Below, piece by piece: positions 11,078 to 23,182 of a stretch of 64,000 nucleotides of DNA. Position 1 is the first letter of the stretch. Each line of letters starts with the position of its first letter. A program made the position numbers and the translations under genes. The stretch is taken from the NCBI GenBank assembly GCA_016647705.1, contig CM028338.1, forward strand, positions 16,575,577 to 16,639,576, read 5' to 3'. The stretch comes from Eucommia ulmoides (lineage: Eukaryota; Streptophyta; Magnoliopsida; Garryales; Eucommiaceae). The notes beneath the pieces are model-generated. The model made no database searches and was not told the DNA's origin. It was given only the letters and a program-made list of their open reading frames with translations.

Positions 11078-11764
11078 AAGATGTCGTAATTTGGTTGATA
11101 TTGTGACCAACTGGTTGAATATTAATCCTGACAATTCTTTTCTTCTTTTTCTTTTAAATTATTTGTTTAATTTGTTTCGAGAGATGTGATAAAACAGAGC
11201 ATACAACGAATAAGGAGTTTGGAATTCTTTGATCTTGATCCCGAGATTGAGCATATATTGAAAAGGATAAGGAGAGAGAGAAGAAACCAACTTCAATACA
11301 ATGAATCACGATCCAACAAAGCATTCTATCCAAACTACCTTGTCTATGAGGGATTTTGGTGAAAAATGCTCAAGCAAATGTCCCGTAAGTACTATCGAGC
11401 TAGAAGGCGAAGACGGACGAACTTTTCGAGTCAACGAGGAGCGGATCAAGCACTACTTCAAGGATGAAGAGCGAGTTGTGGAGAACATCTCCCTCGTTGA
11501 AGGATAGAGCCGGAATTCATAAACGTCCATGCTAGGGACGTAAAACCAAGCAACATCTTTTGATATGACATCGAGGGTAACGAATATTCCCAACTTTTGT
11601 ATAAATACTTTTTTGGAGATCGTATTGATCTTGTAATATTAATTTTTGTGGTGAATTGATGAGGTTAGATACTTAGGATTGATTTACATGCTAAAACTAA
11701 TTTGAGGATTGAAGAGGAAATAAGAGGTGTAGAGAAACAATGTGAAAACCTGAAGGAATCCAGC
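11078..11764 (+). pseudogene. Remnant of gag start and pol end in C
   Basis: The first part resembles the gag leader and start seen in E. The rest matches the very end of pol: TIELEGEDGRTFRVNEERIK, then HYFKDEERVVENISLVEG, followed by a stop and the noncoding spacer. The enzyme domains between them are not here. It is a fossil of a reduced element, with no activity expected. Confidence 0.75.
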
Positions 11765-12165
11765 TTAGGTCCACACTGGCAAAAAATTCGCCTAAGCGGT
11801 AAACCCACCGCCTAGGCGAACATTAGACAAAAAGGCTGAGAAAAAAATCTGGCGTAATTTCGCCCAGGCAGTAAAACCACCGCTTAGGCGAAAAATTGGA
11901 CAGAAAAAATCAGCATTTTTACACTGCCGAAATTTTGCCCAGGCGGTAAAACCACTGCCTAGGCAGAAAATTGAAGAAAAGCTGAACTTTCCCACTGGTG
12001 TAAAATTGCCCAGGCGGAAAACCCACCGCCTACCACATCAGGGTTTCACACTGGTGTAAACTCGCCCCGGCGAAAAAACCACTGCCTAGGCGAATTAACA
12101 CCAGAAAGTTTTTTTTTTAAAAAAAAAAGAAAAAAGAAGAGGCGCTACTTCGCTTAGGCGAATTT
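11765..12165. repeat. Palindrome array in internal spacer of C
   Basis: At least ten units such as TTCGCCTAAGCGGTAAA and CACCGCCTAGGCGAA at about 60-70 bp spacing in pairs. The CCTAGG / CTTAGG cores are those of C's own LTR arrays. Confidence 0.85.
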
Positions 12166-12430
12166 ACGCGACCCCTGTTTTAAAACGCAACAGTCCTCTT
12201 CACAAACGGCACTTCCCTCCTAAAAATTTCAAGAAACCTCTCAACTTCACCATCCCAAATCCCTTCCTCCTGTTAAAGATTCATCCTACATTGCTAAAAA
12301 CTTGGATTTTCACCAACAATCTTCGTCCAAACGTGGAATTCCTCCTCCCATTTTCTAAAAATTAGGGTTTGAACGGTGAAACAATACGATATCGCCATTC
12401 TCCAGTGATTTGATCCAAATTTTTCAACAA

Positions 12431-12825
12431 GTAAGTGTCAATGATCCTATTTTACATTTAGATGTTGAAAGATGTGCTTCATTTGTGAATTTATTTAAAA
12501 AAAAAAATCATTGGATTTGGTTAGAACCCTAAACCCCTTTAAACCCTAAGTTGCGGTTTTTATGTTATTTGGGATTGAGGAATGATTAATGGTAAACCCT
12601 ATCATGTTTTTGTGTTGCTATACAATGTGAATCATTTATTGAACACTTCATTGCGACAAAAATATGATTTGGTTATGTTTGGTGGAATATCTTGTGAAAT
12701 TCGTATTAATTGGCTTTGGTTGGCATATGCTTGAGAAATTAGGGCATTGTGTGTTCACTGACCATGGTTTGAATTGCGTATTCTATTTTTATTATTGTGG
12801 TTGGTGTTATGATTGTGATTTATAG
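12431..12825 (+). other. Putative intron in leader of ORF3 (C)
   Basis: TTCAACAA|GTAAGTGT donor and GTGATTTATAG|GAAAA acceptor, five bases before the ORF3 ATG. It is the best match to a plant intron among the copies. Confidence 0.55.
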
Positions 12826-12830
12826 GAAAA

Positions 12831-13347
12831 ATGGCAAAGCGACGCCGGTTTCTGAAACCGATCCCCAAGAATTGGCATCAATTTATCTGCGCTAATCTGC
12901 TCCCTACCTCCCATGTATCCGATGATGCCAAAGGACGAGCATTTATGCTATACGGGATTGATAGAGGGATGCCTGTCAATTTCGGTTGGCACATCTACTC
13001 GTCAATAATTCATACTGCCAGGACAACAAAGGGTTGTGGAAGGGCGAATCAGGTGAAGGAGAAGAAGGTCAAGAAGAGGAAGAAGACGGTCCTTCCGAAC
13101 CACCAATGCCTACAACCAGCCGAGGCCAGATCACCCAAATCTCAAGAGATGTCCGTAGTCTCCAGTCCGATGTGAGCCAGCTTTAAGCTAATTTGGCTCA
13201 GATGGAGAACTACATGGAGTCCTACATCCGGCAACAAGATCAAAACCAACGAGTCATATTCGAGCATCTTGGAATCGACATAGCGCGTTATACGCCCGTG
13301 CCACTTTCCGAGCCGGATGAGCCGCCACCGCTATTTTATCCACAATA
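12831..13347 (+). pseudogene. ORF3 remnant of C, short
   Basis: It begins MAKRRRFLKPIPK and goes quickly into the second half of the family: LLPTSHVSDDAKGRAFMLYG, GIDRGMPVNFGWHIYSSIIH, then the acidic stretch, the heptad-like helix and the proline-rich tail. It is shorter than in A and B. The closest relative in the window is B. It is broken, with few disruptions. Confidence 0.78.
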
Positions 13348-13351
13348 AATG

Positions 13352-13392
13352 GTAGGAGGTTAGACTTCTATGTCTTCCCTCTTAGGTATGTG
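13352..13392 (+). other. Stem-loop at end of ORF3 (C)
   Basis: TAGGAGG pairs with CCTCTTA (one G-T pair), then GGTATGTGTCC. It is the direct counterpart of B's structure. Confidence 0.6.
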
Positions 13393-15026
13393 TCCGCCCC
13401 AATTTTCATACATATTTTTCTATTCTGCTAAGGGTTTACTGCTTAGGCAGTGGGGACACTGCGTTGTTTAAGTTTGGGGGGAGTATGACATGCGATGCAT
13501 GTAGTTTCTATTTTTTTTTGTCTTGAAAGGGATAAGAAGGATGAAAAAATTTTGATGTAAAGAGGAACAAAAAATTCTTTTTGGTGTACAAATTTATGTA
13601 TTAATGTTAAAATTTTTGTAAATTTTGAAATTCTTTTTGGTTATACATGTGTAATGTTTAGCTATGCATGTGTAAGGATAATTAGCATAGGTAATATTAG
13701 TTTGTAGAATTAGAGTAGAATTGTTAATGAATTGAGTTGTACAAGCATGCTGAGTTTTTTGAGTTCGTCCGAACCATGTCCCGATGATGAAAATTACCCC
13801 CTAAATTTTGTTTTAAGGTTGGGGGTAATGCCATTCACGTGTGTTTTGTGTGCTTAGCATGTCGATTAGGTAAAAATTATTTTGATCCTAAATCGCACAA
13901 TTGCATAAACTCGTTGTATAATCAATTGAACGATTGGACGCCGATTATTCAGTATTAAGTTCATGACAGAAATGAGGAATCTAGAACTTGACTGGGGGAG
14001 ACTTGAAGCGAAATTATAGGTAAGGTAATTCCGGAGGCATGATATAGGCCTTCATTTTTATCGCTTGAACCGTTTTAAACTAACCTGAAAAGTTATTCCC
14101 TCATTCTCCTGTCGAAGCCATAAAAATTTTTGTTTTCTGAACTTGTTTCAATACTTTAACCAAGTAAATTTTTCAGAACCATTGTCGCTAGGAATAAAAG
14201 TGAAAAATTGAGTGAAAACAAGTAGCATTATATTATGCTAACTTGAAGCGGGTAATCGGGGTTTCAATATTTTTGGTTAAGTATAAGAGTATTCACTTGT
14301 TAAGATTTTAGTTGTATCTAAACACCCCTAAAATTGTACAAAATTGAATAAGTTTGGGGGTGTTCTAAAAAAAAAAAAAACTATGTGAATATAGTGTTTA
14401 AATTCAATAGTTTTAACAAGTGAATACAAGTTTACTAAATCCTGTTTAGGGTAATATCTTCAAAGATAAGGGATTCATGAGAGAGATTTAGCGACAAGCG
14501 TTTGTACCTCGGGTATCGTTAAAATTATAACGAGTTTCTAATCCCATGATACCCTTGGCCGTTCTCCAAAACCTGACCAAGCCCTATTGATCTCGGTGAA
14601 TGTCCGAACCTACATTAGTGGATAGTTGAGCCCAGTCAAGCATATGGTTTCCCTTAATGTTTTAACAAGTTTAAGTCATGATCTTATTCATTGAAAAATC
14701 CAATCCGGCGTTTGATTTGTTATATATCCGAGTTCTCACACACACACATTTCAATAGGATCTAAAATGATTTGAACTGATATTAAGTGTTGAAATTTTGG
14801 AACACCACGTGGTGTGTGTTATTCCTTAACCGGATTTGATTACGGGTTGTTGAGGAAAGACTATCATGGTTTCTTTGACTAAACTTAAATCTCACAGGCG
14901 TTTACGTCTTGTTTGTTAATGATTACGTATCTGTAATTTAGGATGTAGCTAATTAGTGTAGTTAGTGTTATTTAGCATTAGGGTGTTTTGCTCGAGGACT
15001 AGCAAAATTCCAAGTTTGGGGGTATT
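13393..15026 (+). other. 3' noncoding region and polypurine tracts of C
   Basis: No gene seen. Three polypurine-like motifs are spread through it: AAGTTTGGGGGGAG near 13470, AAGTTTGGGGGTG near 14350, and the presumed primer AAGTTTGGGGGTATT that ends at the 3' LTR. The region is nearly collinear with B's 3' region. Confidence 0.8.
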
Positions 15027-16640
15027 TGATAGGCATAAAATACCTATCTAATTCTAAACCAAATTTGCCAGTTTTCAAGTAATTTACTGTAGTTTGAATA
15101 CCGTTTTAGTTGTTTTTATTAATCAGGAGCAGGGACGTAAACAATTGGCAAACCGAGCAAAATGGTGCGAAAGGGGTAGCCAAAAAGATGAAAAAATGAG
15201 GTTTCAAATAACAGAGCAAATCCGCCTAGGCGAAGTTTCCACCGCCTAAGCGGACATTCATCAGAAAGTTGAATTGCTGAAGATTTGAAATCCGCCTAGG
15301 CGAAGTTTCCACCGCCTAGGCGGAAATCCATCGGAAGGTTGCAAGGGTTGAAGTATTGAATCCGCCTAGGTGAAGTTTCCACCACCTAGGCGAAAATCCA
15401 CTAGAACGCTGGAAGTACTGAACTGCTGGATAGAGCTGCACTGCTATAAATTCACCTAGGCGAAGTAGCTACCGCCTAGGCGGAATTCCGTCAGAAAGAT
15501 AAGGAGCCAAGAAGTTAGTCCTCCACCTAAGCGAATATTCTACTGCTTAGGCATAATTCTAACCGACTTAAGCACCGCCTAAGCAGAGTTTCCACCGCTT
15601 AGGCGAAAATCGCAGAACACCTCAAAATATCTGTTTAGATATTTTTGAACCCCTAAGCCTATAAATACCCCTTGGCCACGTCTAAAACTGAGAGTTGAAG
15701 AACCCTAACCCTAGTAGAGAGCTCTTAAGCTATATTTTGAAGATATAGAAGGAGGTTCATCATTCGGATAAAGAAGGATAACTTGCGGATCGATCATTAG
15801 TGACAGTGAACCGTTTCACTTCCAGATTTGATTGTTTCTCTCTTGTTTTATTCTTTGTAATCACTTTTTCATATCTAATAATGTTGAATCCCTCTTATTT
15901 CGTATGGTATATGGCTAAGATCTTGTAGTAGTAGTTAAATGTTACTTAGGTGTAGTCAAAATCATGTAACCGTTTAGTTGAGTAAATTTATGTTACTTTA
16001 ACGTGTTGTTTGTCGAAATCCGATTGTGTTTGTCGTTATTCTTGATACTATGCTTGTATTGATAAACCGAGAATACGGGGTTTGACACTCGGTAGAGGTA
16101 ACCCCGAATTCGGACTAGGGTAAATACAACGTGGCTTTCTAACGACCCGGGAGGGCGTTAGAACGTATGCAACCCATGATGTTGGCTCAAAACTCACGTG
16201 GCCTAGGGTCGTTAAGGCATTGAAGGGGACTTCTTCGCTGACACAAAGTCGTGTAATCCCCCGTCTTACACTTGGGAGAGGTAGCGGAGGAGTTATTGAT
16301 ATAGAGGTCGTCGGATTAGATATAAACTGTTATAGCTAACTAAATGACATCGATTATGCATTATATGAAAGAGATTAATACCTAAGTAATTAGTGTAATT
16401 AGAACTAACCCAATAGTTGTAGTTTATCTTAGTATAGTAATTAGAAAACAAACGAGTTATGATTAGTCGAGATAATATGAGACTATGTAAATCACAATAC
16501 TCAACCGAACTACATGAATTTCCCAGTGGAACGATATCCGATCCTAAAAGATCCATTATATTAAAACTAGACCTCGTATACTTGCGAGTAGTCCAATTAC
16601 CACGAGGAGGAAACAAGGTTGTGAATCCGTGCGCATAGCA
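15027..16640 (+). repeat. 3' LTR of C
   Basis: TGATAGGCAT start, GCGCATAGCA end, followed by the target duplication CCTTG. It is collinear with the 5' LTR. Most differences are transitions, and they are crowded into the palindrome array. It includes the doublet AACCCTAACCCTAG, which is part of the LTR and not a telomere. Confidence 0.95.
15218..15607. repeat. Palindrome array in 3' LTR of C
   Basis: Same pairs and spacing as in the 5' LTR. Many units differ by a C-to-T or G-to-A change at a CG. Confidence 0.9.
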
Positions 16641-16645
16641 CCTTG

Positions 16646-17325
16646 CAATTAGTATGAACCGTTTTCTCTAAAATTAGCTTGATTTCTCGGTTTGAAACCT
16701 CAGCTTGGCCATTTGTCTACGGGTGGTATGGTAGCGCCACCTTGTGTATAACCCTATACTTTACCAACAAAGCGCTTAGCATTTTGTTACAAAAGTAGGT
16801 TCCCTCATCACTGATTAAGGCTCGAGGTGTCTTAAACCATGTCATGACATTGTGTTGAAGGAACTTCAAAACCACTTTGGCATCATTGGTAGGTGTTGCT
16901 ACGGCCTCGACCCATTTAGACACATAATCCACAGCAAACAGAATATACTCCTCGCCAAATGACAGCGGAAATGGCCCCATCAAAACTATGCCCCACACAT
17001 CAAATAACTCAAGCTCAAGAATTGACATCAATAGCAATTCATGCCTTCTTGATATGTTACCCACCCTTTGACATCTATCACAAGTTTTCACAAACGTATA
17101 TGAATCTTTAAACAAAGAAGGCCAATAAAAACCTGATTGAAGTACTTTCGATGCAGTCCGAGTCATACCAAAATGGCCTCCACAAGGTGATGAATGGTAA
17201 TGGTAGAGAATACTAGCCATTTCTTCATCCGGATTACATCTTTGGATGACCTAATCAACACATTTCTTGAATAGCAATGGCTCGTCCCACAGATAATACT
17301 TTGCATCAAAAAGAAATTTCTTTCT
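16646..17325 (-). pseudogene. Integrase zinc-binding and catalytic part of B
   Basis: Minus-strand continuation of B's pol beyond element C. Visible are [20 protein letters not shown] and [15 protein letters not shown] (the HHCC zinc-binding end), [15 protein letters not shown] (first catalytic Asp block), [14 protein letters not shown], and [10 protein letters not shown] (second Asp block). This is the DDE integrase that inserts the cDNA. It is a fossil and broken. Confidence 0.88.
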
Positions 17326-18960
17326 TTAGGCTCCCATCAACTCAGGTGGTAACACGTTACATGCAAGATAATTCACAATGTCCGCATACCAAGGAAGTTC
17401 ATTTTCCACTGAAAATAGTTGTTCGTCAGGGAACACTTCCATGATGCTAAACTCCTCACCAACGTCTTCTTGAATCAACCTCAACAAATGGTCAGTAACA
17501 ACGTTCTCACTCCCCTTTTTATCCCTTATTTCAGCATCAAACTCTTGCAATAGAAGAATCCACCTTATCAATCTCGGCTTGGCATCTTTCTTTGCAAATA
17601 AGTACCGGATTGCCGCGTGATCAATGTAGACGATCACTTTTGACCCAATGATATAAGACCGGAACTTATCACAAGCAAAGACCACCACTAACATTTCTTT
17701 CTCAATCATGGTGTAATTCTCCTAGGCATCATTCAATGTCTTATTTGCATAATAGATTGAGCAGAAGATCTTCTCCTTCCGTTGGCCTAACACCGCGCCA
17801 ACGGCATAGTCACTCACATCACACATTATCTCAAATGGAAACTCTCAGTCCGGAGCGACCATTATTGGAGCCATGATCAACTTCTCCTTTATCGCCTTGA
17901 AAGCCTCCATGCAAGCCTCATTGAAGTCAAATGAAGTATCCTTCTCAGGAAGGTGACATAACGGCTTCACCGTCTTCGATAAGTCCTTAATAAAGCGCCG
18001 GTAAAAGTCGGCATGCCCCAAGAAACTTCGAACTCCTTTCACATTAATCGGTGGTAGAAGCTTCTCAATCGTTTCAATCTTGGCTCGGTCCACCTCAATC
18101 CCCTTAGAAGAGACTCGATGACCCAAGACGATCCCCTCTTTAACCATAAAGTGGCATTTATCCCAATTTAGAACTAAATTCTTCTCCTCACATCGGTCAA
18201 GAACAAGCGCCAGATTGTAGAGACAGTGATCAAAAGACGACCCAAAGACTGAGAAGTCATCCATGAAGATTTCCATTTTCTCTTCCACTATATCAGAAAA
18301 TATCGCCATCATACACCGTTGAAAAGTTCCCGGTGCATTGCAAAGGCCAAACGGCATACGTCGATAAGCAAATGTTCCATACGGGCATGTGAAAGTAGTC
18401 TTCTCTTGATCCTCCGGTATAATGGCTATTTGATTGTAACCTGAATAGCCGTCAAGAAAGCAATAGTACTCATATCTGGCTAATCGATCTAGCATTTGGT
18501 CAATGAAAGGAAGAGGAAAATGATCATTCCCAATCGCCTTATTCAATCTTCTATAATCAATGCACACACGCCATCCCGTAATTGTCCATGTAGGAATAAG
18601 GTCGTCCTTATCATTCTTTACCACCGTCATACCTCATTTTTTGGGCACCATTTGCACCGGGCTAACCCACTCACTATCGGATATAGCATATATAATTCCC
18701 GCATTCAAGAGCTTCAATACCTTCGCTCTTACCACTTCCTTCATAGCCGGATTTAGCCACCATTGATTTTCAATAGAGGGTTTGAACTCATCCTCCATCA
18801 AAATCTTATGCATGTAAACCAAGGGGCTAATTCCTTTGATATCCAAAATAGACCAAGCAAAAGCGGATCGGTGCCTCTTCAAGATTCTCAGCAACTTACT
18901 CTCCTCTTCTTCTGTCAGAGTTGATGAAATTATAACCGAATCGATTGAATTCTCTCCCAA
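17326..18960 (-). pseudogene. Reverse transcriptase and RNase H of B
   Basis: Ty3/gypsy RT blocks in order: WRVCIDYRRLNKA, HFPLPFIDQMLDRLA, MPFGLCNAPGTFQRCM, IFMDDFSVFG (the Y/F-x-D-D active site), and the thumb region with VRSFLGHADFYRRFIKDLSK. RNase H follows with [17 protein letters not shown] and [17 protein letters not shown]. The closest match in the window is E. It is part of a broken polyprotein. Confidence 0.92.
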
Positions 18961-20120
18961 AAAGATATACCGAAGGTGTTCCAGTAATTACTTGAGTAAT
19001 AATCCACCGTGAGGCGGATTTGATTCCTCAGGAGAGTTTTCAACTTCTTCAATCTTCGCCACATGAATAGGATTTTCTACGACTTTAGATTGAGCATCCA
19101 AAGTCAGCACGTAGTCCACAACCTCAAGTTTCGTGGTAGAGCCTTCCTCACCAAGATCCCCCATAGATAAGGAATTTGTGAGAGTATACTCTAACGAATC
19201 CATCTCTATATTTGCAAGAAAGAACTCACTCACGCAAGAGTCCACAACGTCAACTCAATTGCAATTGAGAGGTTCATTTAGAAAGTTCATAGTTCTAAAA
19301 ATGTTGAACCTTATCTCTTTATCATTGACTCTTAACGTCAGATTTCCATTATGTACATCAATCAAGGCCTTTCTCGTTGTAAGGAAAGGTCTTCCTAGGA
19401 TGATCGGGATTTCTCTATCTTCTTCCATTTCAAGCACAACGAAATCCACCGGAAATATGAATTTGTCTACCTTCACTAGCATATCCTCAATGATACATTT
19501 TTGATAGGTTAATGAACGATCCGCCATTTGAAGAGAGATCGTTGTTGGCTTTGCACTCCCAAATCCTAACTTCTGATAAATGAAAGAAAGCATCAAATTA
19601 ATACTTGCCCCAAGATCACAAAGCGCCTTATCAAAATGAGATTTCCCTATAGTACACGGAATTGTGAAACTACCGGGATCCTTCAATTTGGTAGGTAACT
19701 TTCTTTGTAGTATTGTACTACACTCCTCTGTTAGCTTCACTGTTTCATAATCCTCCAACTTCTTCTTTTTCATCATGATGTCCTTCAAGAACTTTTCATA
19801 ACTGGGCATTTGTTCCAATGCATCCGCAAAAGGTATGTTGATGTGAATTTTCTTGAAAATTTCAAGAAATTTCTCAAATTGGGTATCCAACTTCCTCTTT
19901 TGGAATCTTTGAGGATATGGCAATGGGGTGACTAGAATCGGTGGATTTTCTAAAAATGTTACTCGCCCTGGTATCACCATTTCATCTCTTCTTCTCTCCT
20001 CGACTTTCTCTTGGTTTTTATCCTCTTTCAAGTCTTCACTCGGTTTCTCCTTTCTTTCATCGATTTTTACTTCAACTTCCTCATCCGCACTTGTTCTTGG
20101 TTAATCATAAGAAAACTCAC
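18961..20120 (-). pseudogene. Aspartic protease region of B
   Basis: The retroviral-type protease segment. SFTIPCTIGKSHFDKALCDL is followed by GASINLM, giving D-L-G-A-S, the form common in Athila elements for the D-T/S-G-A site. Then come QMADRSLTY and IPIILGRPFLTTRKALIDVH (flap and I-I-L-G-R block). A charged linker lies upstream, and a linker to RT downstream. It is broken. Confidence 0.88.
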
Positions 20121-20249
20121 GACTCACTCCCGGCTCGATTTCCATAGGCCTGCTCACTTCCATGTCTCTTTCGCTCCTCAACTTAATCACCTTGCATTCC
20201 CTAGGGTTGGTTTTCGTGTTGCTTGGAAACTTCCCTTTTTGTTGTTCTT

Positions 20250-21600
20250 GGATGGCCCTAGCAAGCTACGTGATTTGAGTCTCTAAAGCCTTCACCGTGG
20301 CGTTGGTGTTTGTACAAGTGGTATCGATCGAGTCTAGCCGTGTTTCATGTTTGTTCAGCCAATTATGCGTCTCACGTATCATAGTCTGAGTCTCCTTCAT
20401 AAACGAACCCAAAACTTCATCCAAATTTAACTTTGGATTATGCATTGGTAGTTGTTGCATTTGACGATTGGATTGCATAGGATATCCCGAAGCTTGATTT
20501 CCACAACATGGAGGTGGCCGCAAAGCGTTCTAATTGTTCTCATATGAAAAGTTCTCATGGTTATGAAGTCTGGGATTGTAATGAGTCGGAATGTTTGTAG
20601 CGGGCCTAAAAGTGTAGGCACGATTATTTAGAAAATGACATTTCTCGAACTCGTTATCCAATCCGGATTGAGAACAACTTGCTGCTATCTTCTCCCATTG
20701 ACTCGACAAAGCTCCTTTTGTAGACATAGCGACCAATTGATCCAAGAGCTTGGACACTTGGGCCGATAACTTTGCAATATGGTCAGATTCTTGGATAGAA
20801 GAGACCCGTTTTCCCGTGTTCCTCTCATTCGGCTATTAATAATTGTTAGCCGCCATTTCTTCCAATAGTGCATTAGCTTCGGTAGGGGTTTTGGACAACA
20901 GCTATCCTCTTGAGGCTGCATCAACTATCGTTCTAGTCTGGCCATCCCCCGTTGTAAAATAATTGGGTTTGAAACCAATCTTGATACCCATGTTGGGGGC
21001 ACCTTCTCAATAGGTCCTTGAATCTCTCCCATGCCTCAAACAACGGCTCAAAGTCTCTCTGGGGAAACTGCGCAATCTCACCTCGGAGTTGAGAAGTCTT
21101 CGAATATGGAAAGAACTTAATGAGGAACCTTTGTGCAAGGTCCTCCCAAGTATTAATGCTCCCTGGTTGAATCGACTGAAACCAACCCCTTGCTCTATCT
21201 CTTAAAGAAAACGAAAATAACCTCAACCTTATGACATCTTCGGCAACTCCATTTATCTTGACAGTGTCACAGATCTCGAGAAAGGTTGCCAAGTGGACGT
21301 TGGGGTCTTCGTGAAGATTCCTACCATACTGGTTTTGTTGAACCATATTAATTAAGACGGGCTTCAATTCGAAGTTATTTACCTGGATCAGCTGCCTCCG
21401 GATCCCTGAATAGTTATCCAGCATGATTGGCCGATAATAGTCCCTAAGGACTCGTTGTTGCCTCTCCTGGTTCGGAGGTTGAAGTGCGTGCGCTCCGGTG
21501 GTTGTGGAACATTTTCATGTCCCCCGGCCATAGTAGTAGCTTTTTTCTCTTTCTGTTTAGCAATGCGTTGACTACGCCACATGCACTATTTAAGTTAAAT
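20250..21600 (-). pseudogene. gag of B
   Basis: Capsid protein of an Athila-like element. The Retrotrans_gag core shows HLATFLEICDTVKINGVAED, LRLFSFSLRDRARGWFQS, TWEDLAQRFLIKFFP and FEPLFEAWERFKDLLRRCP. The C-terminal part keeps the Athila-type THYNPRLHNHENFSY block and ends in a helix (RLDSIDTTCTNTNATVKALE). I do not see a CCHC knuckle. It is broken into several pieces. Confidence 0.85.
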
Positions 21601-21709
21601 AGATAAATCAAATAAATAAATTAAATAAAATTTAAAAGCAAAAGAATTATCATGATTAAAATTCAACTACTTGATCACAATATCAACTCAATTGAAAAAC
21701 ACCTTGCCA

Positions 21710-21727
21710 TCCCCGGCAATGGCACAA
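21710..21727 (-). other. Primer binding site of B (tRNA-Asp type)
   Basis: On the minus strand TGTGCCATTGCCGGGGAT lies a few bases after the LTR end. It is similar to the tRNA-Asp complement, with small changes. Confidence 0.8.
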
Positions 21728-22700
21728 AAAACTTGTACGCGCGAGGATTCATAACCATCGTCCTCGCAGTATTGACTACTCGCAAGTATGCGAGGTCTAG
21801 TTTTAATATAATGGATCTTGTAAGATTGGATATCGTTCCACTGGGAATGACGTGTAATTCGGTTGAGTATTGCAATTTAAATAGTTTCATATTATCTCGA
21901 CTAATAAAATTTTGTTTGTTTTCTATTTAATATACTAAGATAAACGACAACTATGAGATTAGTTCTAATTACACTAATTACTTAGGTATTGATTTCTTTC
22001 ACATAATGCATAATCGACGTCATTAAGTTAGCTATAATGGTTTTCTATCTATTCCGACAATCTCTGTATCAATAACTCCTCCGCTACCTCTCCCGAGTGT
22101 AAGACAGGAGATTAAGAGACTTTGTGTCAACAAAGAAGTCCTCTTTAACGCCTTTACGACCCTAGGTCGAGTGAGTCTTTAGCCAACATCATAGATTGCA
22201 TACGTTCTAACGCCCTCCCGGGTCGTTAGAACGTCACGTTGTATTTACCCTAATCCGAATTCGGGGTTACCTCTCCCGACTGTCAAACCCCATATTCTCG
22301 GTTTATCAATACAGGCATAATATCAAGAATAATGGTAAACACAATCGGATTTAGACAAACAACACAATAAAGTAACTTTAATTCATTCAACTTAACAATT
22401 ACATGATTTCAACTACACCTAAGTAACATTTAACTAATACTATAAGATCTTAGCCATATACCAAACAAAATAAGAGGGATTCAACATTCTTAGATATGAA
22501 AAAGTGATTACAAAGATAAAAACAAGAGAGAAACGATCAAATCTAGAAGTGAAACGGTTTACTGTCGCTAATGATTGATCCGCAAGTGATTCTTCTTTGT
22601 CCGAATAATGAATCTCCTTCTTGATCTTCAAAATATAGCTTAAGAGCTCTCTACTAGGGTTAGAGTTTTTCAACAACCGGTTTCAGACGTGGGAAAAGAG

Positions 22701-22709
22701 TATAAATAG
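22701..22709 (-). promoter_or_regulatory. TATA box in LTR of B
   Basis: Minus strand AAGCCTATTTATACTC, at the place where C has CCTATAAATACC, just downstream of the array. Confidence 0.55.
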
Positions 22710-22754
22710 GCTTAGGGGTTCAAAAATATCTAAACAGATATTTTAGCCGGTTCT

Positions 22755-23182
22755 GCGAATTTCGCCTAGGCGGTAGAATCTTCGCCTAGGTGGAGTTTAA
22801 ATCGGTTAGAATTTCACCTAGGCGATGGTTTCTTTGCCTAGGTGGATGACTAACTTCTTGGTCCTCTTTCTTTCTAACGGAATTCCGCCTAGGCGATGGA
22901 AACTTCGCCTAGGCGGATTTACAGCAGTTCAGCACTTCCAGCGTTCTGATGGATTTCCGCCTAGGTGGTGGAAACTTTGCCTAAGTGGATTTCAATACTT
23001 CATCCCTTGTAACCTTCTAACGGATTTTCGACTAGGCAGATTTTAACTTCTCAGCGCTATCAACCTTCTTACGGATTTCAGCCTAGGCGGTGGAAACTTC
23101 GCCTAGGCAGATTTCAACTTTTCAGTATTCACAACTTTCTGATGAATTTCCACCTAGGCGGTGGAAACCTTGCCTAGGCGGA
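22755..23182. repeat. Palindrome array in LTR of B
   Basis: Units such as CCGCCTAGGCGGTGGAAAC and TTCGCCTAGGCGG in pairs 20 bp apart. The CCTAGG core is the same as in B's internal array. Confidence 0.88.

Larger units (their letters stand above)
9439..16640 (+). mobile_element. Athila-like element C, complete ends, reduced interior
   Basis: Both LTRs (1615 and 1614 bp) are present, with primer site and polypurine tract. It is flanked by perfect 5-bp target duplications CCTTG (9434-9438 and 16641-16645) inside B's integrase. The interior of about 4.0 kb is too short for gag-pol and holds mainly spacer, palindrome array, an ORF3 remnant and 3' noncoding DNA, so this copy is non-autonomous. 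By my eye count the two LTRs differ at about 65 sites, or about 4%. At commonly used plant rates (about 0.7-1.3 x 10^-8 per site per year) this gives very roughly 1.5-3 million years. It is one of the youngest insertions in the stack. Confidence 0.95.
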
